DNA of 64,000 nt from Calonectria ilicicola (taxonomy: Eukaryota > Ascomycota > Sordariomycetes > Hypocreales > Nectriaceae). This document shows, piece after piece, positions 22,613 through 33,427 of this stretch. The position numbers and the translations under genes are program-made. Each line of letters begins with the position of its first letter. Positions within the stretch are counted from its first letter, which is position 1. The notes under the pieces were generated by a model, which saw only the letters and a list, made by a program, of their open reading frames with translations, did not search any database and was not told the DNA's origin. The stretch spans positions 4,650,001 through 4,714,000 of the forward strand of contig CP085830.1 of NCBI GenBank assembly GCA_020809705.1, read 5' to 3'.

Positions 22613-23101
22613 ACACGAGGCAAACGGACGGCGGATATGTCACGATCGTAGACCTCAACAAGATGAGAATAGCATGCCCAGAAATTCACTATTTTTAAAT
22701 GCATCATAATTTTGCTTTTTCAAAAGCAATACATTGCCATAGGCGAGATTTCGAGTCGAGCTGAAATCGGCGGCGGCTACCCAAAGGGAAAACACTTGAT
22801 GATCATGTCAGAATAAAATTCACCAAACGCATTAATAGATGCACATAGATTCCATACACTCTGATTAAATATTCATAAATTTCTTATTTATGAATAGTTC
22901 AATTCTACAGCGCGCCACGTATTCCACCACCAGTGAACCAAGCCATAAATTATAATGGATTGGTGGCTGACTCATCAGGGAAGCCCCACACATGCATAAA
23001 TCATTTATCCCATGACCATTTGGCACTGATGCTCAATAGTGTAGCTTAGTGTCTCAGCTTGAACTTTGAACTTTCAACAATCTCAAATCCCGCACACAAC
23101 A
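22613..23101. other. intergenic stretch
   Basis: About 490 AT-rich bases. A short CATAAATTTCTTATTTATG inverted repeat lies at 22873-22891 and may act as a hairpin or terminator. No gene is seen. Confidence 0.4.
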
Positions 23102-25126
23102 ATGGCGGACCCTCTGAGTATCGCCGCTTCTGTCGCTGGCATTTTGTCCAGCGTAGGAAAGATATGTGGTGCTTTGGGCCAGTTCGGCTCAAGTATGGTA
23201 GATGCGCCCAACTCTGTGGAATCGACGCTCAATTCCATGGAAGAAATAATGGGAGTCATAGTGTCGGTTCAGCATGTCATGAACAGCCTTAACAGCCTCC
23301 CAACGGAGCGCAAGGTTTTGATTCAGCTTGATCACTTGGCAATCACCGTAACTAATTGTATTTTGACTGTGTCGGAGCTGGAATCGGTCGTGTGCCGAGG
23401 AAGCGGCTTTCGACACCGACTTCAATGGGTCTGGGAAGAGAAAAAGGTGCTCCGCTTATTAACCAGGTTGGATTCTCAAAAGTACTCCTTGACATTAATG
23501 ATGAACGTGTTGCAATGGTCAGTCGCCTCATACCATCTCTCACTGCTCCCATCTCATGTTTTAGTCACTCCGATCTCGAAGCTGTCCAATACCGTGACAA
23601 GCTGCAAGCCACTGTCAATCAGCTCTTGGCTCAGAATACCGAAATCGCAGGTCGACTTCAGTATCTAGAAACTAACTTAGTGGAAGACGGTCGCTCAGTC
23701 AAATTCATGGACACTGATTCGACAATGTCAATACGGCGTATGAGTTATATGGACAACTCTACCGTGGGAAATATTCATCAACAGCTCCAAAAGGATGATG
23801 CGACACCATTTGAGTTGCGTCGGGATTTTGAAATTGCACTCGAAAAGTCCAGGGTCTATACCCGCAGTCAAAGCAGCGAGCCAGACATGTCTGTAAGAGG
23901 TTCGACAATATTGTCAAACACCCTGAGTGTGTTGTCTGAATTGAGTCTCAATGACATCTCTATTCTCGCCGTCTTCCGAATTCCATTGACCCTCAATGAT
24001 ATTGACAAATTTGGACCTGACCTGACCTTTGGGGCGCTCTTGGCGGAGAAGGCGCTCCATGTTGGGGACATGGAAAAGATGACGATGAAGCCGTCAAATG
24101 AAATCGGGCTAGTTAGTTCCGCTCTTCAAGAAAAAGCTGAATTACAAGTATAAACGCAGACCCCAATCTAGAATTAAGTTACTAACTCATCTCTACAGGA
24201 AACAAAGGCTATTATTCCAAGCATTAAACCACAGAAAATCGTAGTTCAAGAAACTGGAGTCACTCGGCCTTCCAGTAATATTCCTACAGAAGTGCCAGTT
24301 GCAACACTCAAGTAAAGCATTTTCTTCTTCTGTCGCGTCTTTAGCTGACATCAGCCATAGGGTGCTAGTGGTAGGAGATAAAAACACACACAAAAGTGAA
24401 TTTATAACAACATATACGACCAAAAGACCGACGGCATTAGATGACTATATACCTACCGTTTTTGACAACTATGGTATAAATGTGAGGTATGGATATCAGT
24501 ATTACTCGGTCGCGAGATTTTATGAACTCATAATTTCACCATGTCAATGGCAACAAGATCTGACAATGAGTAGAATCAAAGACGATGTATATACCGTTGG
24601 GATCTTCGATACAAAGGGTCAAGAGGAATACGCAAGGCTTCGCCCACTATCCTACCCGCAAACAGATGTCTTTATTGTCACTATGCATCAGGCATATACC
24701 TCGACGGCTGACAACGTTGAAGAGTTATGGATTCCCGAGATTACCCACCATTGTCCTGGCATCCCATTTATAGTTGCCAATGTAATATTGAAAGCTGATG
24801 ATCCAAAATGGGAAGAAAAGCGGGTTCGTTTAAAAGGAGATTCCAAAGCGTATGGAAAGTCGATAGCAGAAAGGATGGGAGCAGCTGCTTATTTTGAGTG
24901 TGATCTCACGGACGTCAAAAGCGTAAGTGCAGTGTTTGATGAGGTAAGACCAAATGCATGATACAGTTACAAGGTCAAAAAGGATGCTGATAATACTTCT
25001 CAGGCGATCGTGACAGCGCTAGAAAACCTTCAAAAGCCCAAGCACAAAGTACGTAAATCCAAAGACAAAAGGCGGTCATGGAGGTCTCGTTTCCTTCGTA
25101 ATATTCCGGAGTCTGGCAATGAGTAA
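23102..25126 (+). CDS. fusion of a fungal STAND-type N-terminal (Helo-like) domain with a degenerate Rho GTPase
   Basis: Six exons: 23102-23517, 23565-24147, 24199-24311, 24355-24486, 24571-24943 and 25004-25126; 579 residues, all phases consistent. The start MADPLSIAASVAGILSSVGK is the hallmark of the helical Helo-like N-terminal domain found on fungal STAND/NLR proteins. A long, partly coiled middle follows. Residues 372 to about 550 are Rho-like: switch I DYIPTVFDNYG (Thr405) and switch II DTKGQEEYARLRPLSYP are kept. The P-loop is degenerate (GDKNTHKS, 378-385, where GxxxxGKT/S is expected) and no clean NKxD motif is seen. A basic tail follows the GTPase part, but there is no CaaX box. GTP hydrolysis is doubtful. 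A membrane- or signal-related scaffold role is inference. Confidence 0.75.
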
Positions 25127-25469
25127 ATTAGACAATGGGAAGATATTTCAATATCAAATGGAATCACTATTAATGGAACAAAATTCAGTGCCAAATAATA
25201 TCTCGCGTTGTTCATCGAGACATGGAGTAACTTGATTTGGTTTGAGGCTGTGCTGGCTTTCCCCTGACGCGCTAAGACGCGCAGCCACGCAACTGACCAA
25301 TAGCACGATTCACTCCACGCTCCGTGGCCAATCCTTCAGGTCTTGGCTGTAGGTTGCTGGCTGCCTAGCACACACTAAAAGATCAAAATTTGGCTCAAGA
25401 CACTGTGGTCACTCTTCACCATCTTCAAAACTGCAACTCCCTTTGATTTCCGAGTCTTGCTCTGCAAAC
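25127..25469. other. intergenic stretch
   Basis: About 340 bp with nothing recognised; presumed terminator of the fusion gene and promoter of the membrane protein. Confidence 0.4.
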
Positions 25470-26402
25470 ATGGCATCACTGGATCCCGGGTCGCGTCCTA
25501 GCGAAACATCGCCTCTCTTGGGGCCATCGCGAACCAATCAACACCATGAAGACCCCCAAGAAATCAATGTCGACCATGCTTTGCCAATCAAGTGGCTCAT
25601 CTTCTGGCCCATTGGCGCTCTGGGCTCCGCCATCATTGCACTGGTGCTGTATTTGGCCCTGACAATGATAGCCATCGCAGGATCCGATAGATACGGATTT
25701 TCCGACTACAGTATCAATGAAATTCAACAGGCCGTATTTTGCACGGTCAGTGCGCCTTCTGATGAATACGGTACTGAAGCAATGCTAACTACTTGATGGA
25801 CAGAATTTGGTGTCCATCATGTTAAATTTCTCGAATCTTGTTCGCATAAAACAGACCCGCAGACCGCTGCCAGCATTAGTCACCGCAATTTTACTCGCCA
25901 TCATTGCTTTCGTCGTATTTTGCATGGTGGGAACTGTGGTTTTCGATTACTACTCGTTCGAAGGACGGATCGACTGTCCAAAGGAACCACACAGATATTT
26001 CCAGTCTCAAGATACGATAAAACTATTTGACTTCCAAGAGGACTGTCGAAAATGGGCTACCGAATATCTAGTGGTCAAAATGCTATTTTTGGTTTTTCAG
26101 GCTATTCATGGGTGAGCAAACTCAATCGATAGAGCAGTCACTATCGCATCCAAACTGCTAAATTTTGGAAATTGGTAAACTGACATCACCGGACTTCAAG
26201 GTTAATATCCGCCAGAATGTTCTTCTCTGATTTTGTAGATGGACTCAGGGATACCATAAATTTCGTGAGGTCAAATGACTTCAGATCCCAACTAGGACCT
26301 GGACAAGTCTATTTGGAATTCAGATTTGGCTGGGGCTTCCCACAGGGTCAAAGGGCACCTCAGCAGGAACCTGAATCAGAAATGCCGAGAGAACAAACAT
26401 GA
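25470..26402 (+). CDS. small membrane protein of unknown function
   Basis: Exons 25470-25745, 25804-26111 and 26201-26402; 261 residues. A Pro/Ser-rich cytosolic-type N-terminus with a SPLLGP motif (acidic/di-leucine-like) precedes a strong hydrophobic segment at about residues 50-73. A second strong segment lies at about 115-138 and a weaker one near 185-200. The C-terminus is Gln/Glu/Pro-rich. I do not recognise a family. The N-terminal SxxLL-type signal is common in vacuolar or endosomal membrane proteins, so that location is possible. Confidence 0.65.
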
Positions 26403-26465
26403 GCTAAATATTTAGCAAGCGCTGCTCTACGATTTCTCTCAATTACTATTTTCCTTTTTTCCTTT

Positions 26466-26496
26466 TTGTTTCTTTTTTTTTTTTTTTTTTTTTTTG
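26466..26496. repeat. poly(T) tract
   Basis: A nearly pure run of T with a T/C-rich lead-in, lying between the convergent membrane-protein and kinase genes. Confidence 0.85.
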
Positions 26497-26594
26497 CAAC
26501 GTGAAAACTCAAATGCGGTGACTTATTACGTACGTATTTCATATTGATATTCAGGTCTATAAATCAATTTGAGATAATTTATAAATGCCTTGAA

Positions 26595-27984
26595 TCAACT
26601 TCTCTTTATTGCATCCAGCCACGGATGACGGAGCATGTCCATTGCAGATAGACGTTCATTAGGGTTGATCTTCATCACATTGCGCATGAACGAGGCAAAC
26701 AACTCTCTCTCTTCTTCATCAAGACCAGGAATAGCATCATCCGAAGAAAGGCCCGGCCTATCCATGGGCTTGGAATTTTTTATATGCCCCTGACTGTCAA
26801 AGATCTCACTTACAATGTTGGGATCTCCACGCTCAAGCAATTCTCGAGGAAATGGTCCAAAGTAGTGGAATATCTCGGCCAGGTGCTCTTTGACTTCGTA
26901 ATGCCCATCAGGAGGAACCCGTCCGCTAAAAAGACGAACAGCGCGAAAGACTTCATGCACAACAGCACATAGGTTCCACCAATCAGCTCTCTCATCCCAG
27001 GGAGCTTTAATAAGAACCTCGGGGGCACGGAGCGCCACAGGCTGGATGTTTTCACTAAGGTGTTTTGTCTTCCAGCACGAGACACCCCAGTCTCCCAATG
27101 CAATATCAAACTCAAAGACGTTTTTCTTGTCTGCCTCGGTAAAATAAAACCGACGGAGTGGTCGGGAGGGGATTACAGAGTACACTGCCTCTGTCCTATC
27201 TTGTCTAGGAATGGGGACTTGAGCAAAGTAACCAGATTCTATGAGGCTGTAGTCCCTGAATTTGACAAATATGTTGTCCGGTTTTACATCTATATTGGAT
27301 TCAGTGTTAGTTGTGACATGAGCCGAATATTTTCTGGACGGTTCACCTGTGTGGATAATGTTGCAATCATGAGCATACTCGATTGCGGCCACGAGTTGGA
27401 TAGTGAATCTTCGCATCGCGCCGAAGGGAACCCGATGTTCACGAAACCAAATTCCAAAACTTCTAAGAGTTTCTCCCATAAGCTCAAAGACAAGACAAAC
27501 ATGAGTGCCGTTGGGTCCCTGATGTTGAAAGTCGTCCATCAGGTGACAAACATAGTTGTATCCTAACTCATTGCGATCGCCCTCACGCAACCCCATCAAA
27601 ATTTCCTTTTCAAAAGTATCATGACCATAACCATAGCAATCAGATCTCAGCACCTTGAGAGCACGGTAGGTAGTATCAAGGCCGCCGCTATAATTTGGAC
27701 TTCAGTTAGCTGGACAGGAATTGGCAGTACAGGTCATAGCCAACCAAGACTTACTCATTTTTGAGGTCTTTAACTAACCAAACCGTCGAATAGAGGCCAT
27801 ACCCGATCTTATTGAGAATTTCATACCTGTCATTGAAAACATCGCCAATGTACACAGGATGAAAGCCGCCTGGGCGATAGACAGCCTGGCCCTCTTCAGT
27901 ATCCCCTGCTGCCTCTTGGATTGCAGGCTGAGGAGCACCGCGAGGGGTGTGAGAGTTTGTGGTGGTCTCTTGGCTGTCGCTCAT
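26595..27984 (-). CDS. SRPK-like serine/threonine protein kinase
   Basis: Exons 27984-27755, 27687-27347 and 27289-26595; 421 residues. An acidic N-terminus precedes VYIGDVFNDRYEILNKIGYGLYSTVWL, the glycine-rich loop of the SRPK/CMGC-related fungal kinases (residues about 40-65). The ATP-binding Lys88 lies in YRALKVL. The catalytic loop is IIHTDVKPDN (HTD in place of HRD, with Asp191), created by a splice. The metal motif reads GDWG in place of DFG, as these kinases vary there. The activation region APEVLIKAPWDERADWW and the HPWLDAI end are normal for the group. An in-frame ATG 34 codons upstream (28086) could add a short leader. Substrates of such fungal SRPK-like kinases are mostly unknown. 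Confidence 0.85.
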
Positions 27985-28160
27985 TATGTGTGGTTGAAAT
28001 GAGGTGGTTGTTGGTTGGAAAACACGGCAACGAGCCTTAGGTAGAATGCAGTTGCATGCCTGAGGCAACATTGTGGATGTGACCAATCTTGCAGCAGGGA
28101 TGATGGCCTTTAATGAGGATGAATCAGTAGATTAACCTATATGTAATAACTATTTACAAG

Positions 28161-31100
28161 TTATCCTTCGCTACCTGACTCATGAGATGCTTCAGGACCA
28201 CTGGGTTTCATATTGAGAGAAGACCTGTCCAACCCACAAAGTTCCAAAAATTTCCCAAATGATGGTAAATGGCTGCCCACTGCAAACAAGGCCTCCGCCT
28301 GGGACACCATCTGACCACTGAGGACATTGTCGCTACTGTCTATCCCCGTCCCATCTCGAAGCTTTTCCAATAGTAGTGAAAGGATGCAACTTTGTCCCTT
28401 TTTGCTTTTCAAATGATCAGCCAATTTATCGGCTCGAGCGTATTTCTTCTTGCACCCCCATGTAGAACCATCTTTCAAGTTTCCAAAGCACATATATGGC
28501 TCTTCCTTGTGACCTTTCTCGTGGCGATCGCAATCAGACTTTCGAGTGAATGTCTCACCACAATCTGTACATGCATACGGCTTTGTGCCACTATGAGCTC
28601 TGAGATGTGCCGTCAAGTTGTGGTTTCGTGTAAACTTCTTTCCACATATATCGCACGTGAACTTTGCAGGATTCTTGGCTAAACTCCGAGCTTCTGCTTT
28701 CGGTTGCTCCGGAAATTCGACTTCTTCAAATTTATCAATGCCATGGTATTCCAAAAGGTGTGTTTTCAGCTTCTCTTCCGTTGCGTAACCAAAGATTTCC
28801 ATGTAGCATCCACGCACAAAGCAAAGGAATGGACGGTCGTGTTTTTCAACATGATGCTTCAGTTTCTTGGCACTGTCGAAACCTTGATGGTAGGAATAGC
28901 AGTTTACTCGAGGACATTTAAACCAATTCGTGCCGTAGAACCGCCGAAGCTTTTGCAGATCCGATTGTGAACATTGTTCATAGTGCATATTCTCCAACAC
29001 CAACCGGATTTTTTGGGTTACCTGTGATAGTCTCAGGACCTCGTTCTGGTCTGGATTTTGCCCATCTGGACGCAGCTGCTTCTTGTACCAGATGACTGCT
29101 TGACAGATTTGGTCAAATGACTCTGAATTCTCAAACGGTTTGAGGGCCTTATCGATCCCTTTTGGCACCGGCAAAGCCTTTGAGTCAGCTGAAACGTGCA
29201 ACTCAATAAATGTTTCTAAAACTTCCTGTAATTCTTCCACCTCCTCTGTTGAAGTTGCATCCGACATCACAGACAGGAGATGCCATGCCCAACAACTCGA
29301 GGCATAGTCATGAAAAGCATGCAATCCTTGCAATATATCGGTTGCAACGTCTTGATCACTTCTGTGTTGGTCCACCTGTGGAAATGTAAGATATGAGATG
29401 CTTAACAATGCCATTGAATAATTTCCATCGTTCGGTCTAATAAATTCAGTTCGTATAAGATATCTATTTTATTTCATTCTCAGTCAGTCTTTATCCAACA
29501 CACCATATTTTGTAAAGCTTACTCGCGAGCGGTTCCGTGGACAAGCTGAACCGTATCATCATCATCTATCTCAACAAGAGATGCAAACAGCCCTTTGGGG
29601 GAGTCTGCCAATTTCTTCTTTTCGTCAATACCATGATTCTCTGTGTCGAGACATAATGCTCCTTGAATTTCGCGCCATTTTAATGGTCTTTTTGCGCAAA
29701 CAATCCATCCAAGAACTTGACGGAAATACCCAGAGAAATCACCACGTCGAGTCTCCCGGATGCGATCAATTATTCTTTCGTATCTATTCCAGAGAATTAG
29801 TAGGTTACCCATCAATATTCTTGACTCTTTCAATTTACACTTGATCCAGTTTGACCGGAAGCTTTGAGGGATCTAGTTCATGAATAAGGTCTGCTTCAGT
29901 TTCCTGACTCAGCAGATAATCTGCCAGTAGCTCGGCGAATATAAACATCCCTATGAGTCAGTCAATTAAGTATTTTACGTCTCTGTTTCAAGGCTAGCCC
30001 TGACTCACCCTGTGCTCTGGCAGAGATATATTTAGCAGTAGGATATTTCTTCGGATTTAATTGGTCGAATTTCCGTTGTATCTCCTTATGCCGCTCTTGA
30101 GCATATGCATCGATATCTCTGAAGTTCTCATTGGTGATTTTGATATTTGAAAACGCCGCCAAATCCTTTCGAGCGATGCTGTCATCTTGGCTAATAATCA
30201 AACAACGCACGGAGCCCATTTTTTCCGAGGGTAATTCTTCCAATACGCCTTGAAACCAACTTGAAATATCTTTTTTTTCTTTCCGCTCACATTCGTCCAA
30301 TCCATCGATAACGATGTACGTTCTTTTGCAGCTAGCAAAGTACAAGTTCAACAGCTCTTTAGCAGTATCCATTGACAACAGTAACATGCTTCGGCTCATA
30401 CAAGCCTTTTCGTAGAATAAAGATAGAAATTGGGGATTTTGCACAAGTATTTGTGCCAAAAATGATCTTGCCAAGGCTATAAAGGAGTTTCGGGTATCAT
30501 CCGATTGTTTGCAGTAGAAGAACAAAGTCGTGGCGTCGAGAACGGCTTTGACATTGTCGACAATCACTGATGCCAAAACAGATTTGCCTAGAAGGTCAGA
30601 TGCCTCCTCATATACTTTTTAGAACCCGTGAGAAGCCGTACCTGCGCCAGGAATTCCACTAAGCCAGAGAAGAGGTTTCCAACAATGATCTGTAGGGCTA
30701 GACCAACTTGTAAATTGAGATGTCTTCAGCAGCCAATGGCCAGGATTGGGACAAATCGATCTTGTCTGTCGATGTTTAGCTTGCTCAATTTCGTTGTCGA
30801 ATGATTTCAGCCAATCCTTGATCACCTGTTGACGTTCATTTTCATAGTTCATTTTGAGTTTTTCGAATCTCTCCCTTGCCACGTCCCGCTGCTGTTGAAT
30901 TTCTGCACACTGGGCCAATGTAGCACGGGTCTCAATGAGTTGTTTGTGCCACCCAATGTTCTTTTCTATATATCTCCTGGAAAGTTCCAGGTTTCTCCAA
31001 GAAGAGTTGAATAACACATCCCAGCCTCACTCAAGTTTAGCTGATGTGCAACCACGACAACAGGAAGGGTTCTCACTAGGCTGTTTCAAATGAATTATTA

Positions 31101-33070
31101 TATCCTGATGAAAAACCAGGATATCCGTGTATAACATCACTAAAATGACTCTTAAATGAGGGCATGAAATAAAAACCTGGTCCGAACCAGTCAAAGATGG
31201 AATCTGCTCGCCAATTTCTTGGTATCCATCTAGAATATTGTCAAGAGCATCTGAAGCCGTAGATGTCACCTATATAAGTTATATTTGTCAAATTTCGGGC
31301 TTCACAACGCACTAGGAGACTCAATAATGTTCCGAAGAGGTTAACGTACCTGTAATATATATTTCACTGACCCCTGAAACGAATGTAAATAATTGTCCCT
31401 GTCGAATGGATGACTTTGTGATACCTACCCATAAGTGGCCTACAATATCGTTGAAGTTGACAAATATTTGAGCTTGCTCGGCAATTTGGCAGTATTGCTC
31501 CATCCGCTCTATAAATATTTCGATTCTCTTCAGATATTTCATTTCTCCTCTCTGCTCCTGGGTTTCATGAAGTTTGCGGATAAACTCCTTTAATTCAAGA
31601 ACTCCAGTAAAATTAATCTCATCTATTTCCAACTTTGTGAGGCCCGTTACTCGTTCGAAATTTTCTATTTCGCCTATAACTCTTGAATTCAGCACCATAA
31701 CAAACTCTAAGGTCGGTTTTCACGCACCTCTTAAAGTACTTCTCGTGAAATTTCGAGATATCTCAGCTAAGGAGATATCATGGCTATTCTTCATATTCTG
31801 CCCTTGCTTATGCCCCAAAATATTCGCGTTTGGATCATGTCGACTTTCGAGGGCCTTCTGCTGTAACGAGTCATCATGCTGCGGTGAAGAAAGGACACTT
31901 GATAATTTTGATAAAGTAACATGACAATACTGCGAATCTTTGCTAAACTTGACCATTTCAGAGTGATTCGCATTAATTGGAAATACAATGGATCGATCCT
32001 TTTCAATGAATCTACAGGTCGCAGATTCAGGACTCACTAAGATGCGCGCAGGCCCATTCCTATCTATAGTGCCGTCTACACATCTCTAGGTGACATTAGT
32101 GCCATACCATTGTTGTTTGAAGATTTCTGACCTTTATTGTGGGTGATTCCAACGTTTCATAGGCCCAAAAGCATTGAAGTCGGATTTCTGGAGACTCGAA
32201 AAAATATTTGTTTAATCGGCGAGTGTAATCTGATCCACGAGCAATGTCATCAACCAACTGGTCGTTGGCATTATCTTGAACAAGAGTGTGAAAGTGTGCC
32301 TGCTCCATTCCCAGATTGGGTACACCAAAAAATAAGCCTACTTGAACAAGTTCAAGGAGATGTTTCCACTCCTTATTAGCATTTTTGGCGAGTTGAACGA
32401 TTGCATCCTTCAGCACCAATCCGCCAAGGCTATGTGTGATGAAAGCAATTGGTTTTGCGGATAGATGAGCCAAGCCGTACGTTAGAAGCTGCGTGATGAG
32501 CGCCAGGGCAAGATCTGAGATCGATTGAAATGATTGACTGTTTTCAAGTCTTGAGTCGTAACCGTATATGATTGCCCTGGTGCCTACCAAATATCTCGGT
32601 AATTCGTCGCGGATCCACATAAATGTCTTGTCTCCTCCTCTTGGTTGCCATGAGCCAAAAGGATGGCTAGCGAGGCCCGATACCGCCAAGCAACTGCCAA
32701 TGGTCAAATTTCATCTCCAGACTTCAAGTCAACGATGATAACATACTTGGACGTGTGTTGAGAAGGTTCCACGTCATTTAGAGGTGTCATTCCCATAAAA
32801 TGTGTATCCAAGATGAGCTCATGATTAGCGTTAGTCCACTGATCAATACTATGGTTCGCCTGGACAAGCTCCGGCACACTCCGAAACATTACGGTTGCCA
32901 CTTTCGACGATGGTTGTTGCGAGAAACCCAATGCAGTGGCCAATGAGAAAACCTGAATGTCTTCTACAGCTACGTCACTGAAAGTCTCGCTTAGAAAGCG
33001 ACGGGCATCTTCCAGAGTTTTGGCTGCAATCGGCAGCCCCCGTGCGCGGAAGACAACCCTTGCCCAACGG

Positions 33071-33104
<34 letters not shown>

Positions 33105-33108
33105 CCAT
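28161..33108 (-). CDS. fungal NLR/STAND protein: alpha/beta hydrolase - NACHT - C2H2 zinc fingers
   Basis: Eleven exons: 33108-32747, 32693-32132, 32085-31724, 31681-31429, 31373-31350, 31269-31077, 31025-30642, 30587-30009, 29950-29839, 29783-29523 and 29463-28161; 1464 residues, every phase matching. A run of about eleven Asn follows the start. Residues about 122-310 form a SERAC1/PGAP1-like alpha/beta hydrolase with nucleophile motif THSLGG (Ser209). A helical segment leads to the NACHT NTPase: Walker A GIPGAGKS (709-716), Walker B IVIDGLDE (805-812). A winged-helix part with LKWREIQGAL and HGTAREYLIRT follows. The C-terminus has C2H2 fingers, two canonical (about 1301-1321 and 1329-1349) flanked by degenerate ones. 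Fungal NLRs of this layout are thought to act in non-self recognition and cell death. The sensor here would be the finger region instead of WD40 or ankyrin repeats. Confidence 0.85.
33070..33104. repeat. TTG trinucleotide repeat (poly-Asn tract)
   Basis: Run of eleven or more TTG units on the + strand. They encode the Asn run directly after the start Met and Asp of the NLR and are likely variable in length. Confidence 0.9.
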
Positions 33109-33427
33109 TTAAACCGGAAATTGTGCTGTGGTTCGGACCGCACCAAATGAATAGAATTGTGTGTGAATAGTTAGACACAGTATCTTGCAGTGAGCTGAAT
33201 TTGAATCAGGCGGTCAGCTCCGGCAAAACTTGTTGCGAACCAGTTGCCTTATGCCTGACCCGCCAAAGATCATCGTATGCATGATAGGCAAAGCATGATT
33301 GGGCGGCGGTGATTGGGAGGCATATAGTACAAGCTACGACTTCACATAAAAGAGGACATAAGTCTAAAATAATCCCTTCAGGGACTTGCACTTTACATTT
33401 AGGTCCAGTAGTTAGAATCTATTTATT
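33109..33427. other. intergenic stretch between SNF2 and NLR genes
   Basis: 319 bp between two genes on the minus strand: 3' end of the ATPase gene and promoter of the NLR. No other feature is seen. Confidence 0.45.

Noticed and set aside
28161..29414. C2H2 zinc-finger protein as a separate gene
   Set aside because: Exon 10 ends GA at a GTAAGC donor, and the next exon continues as EYLIRT, a conserved NLR segment, in frame. The finger region is the C-terminus of the NLR.
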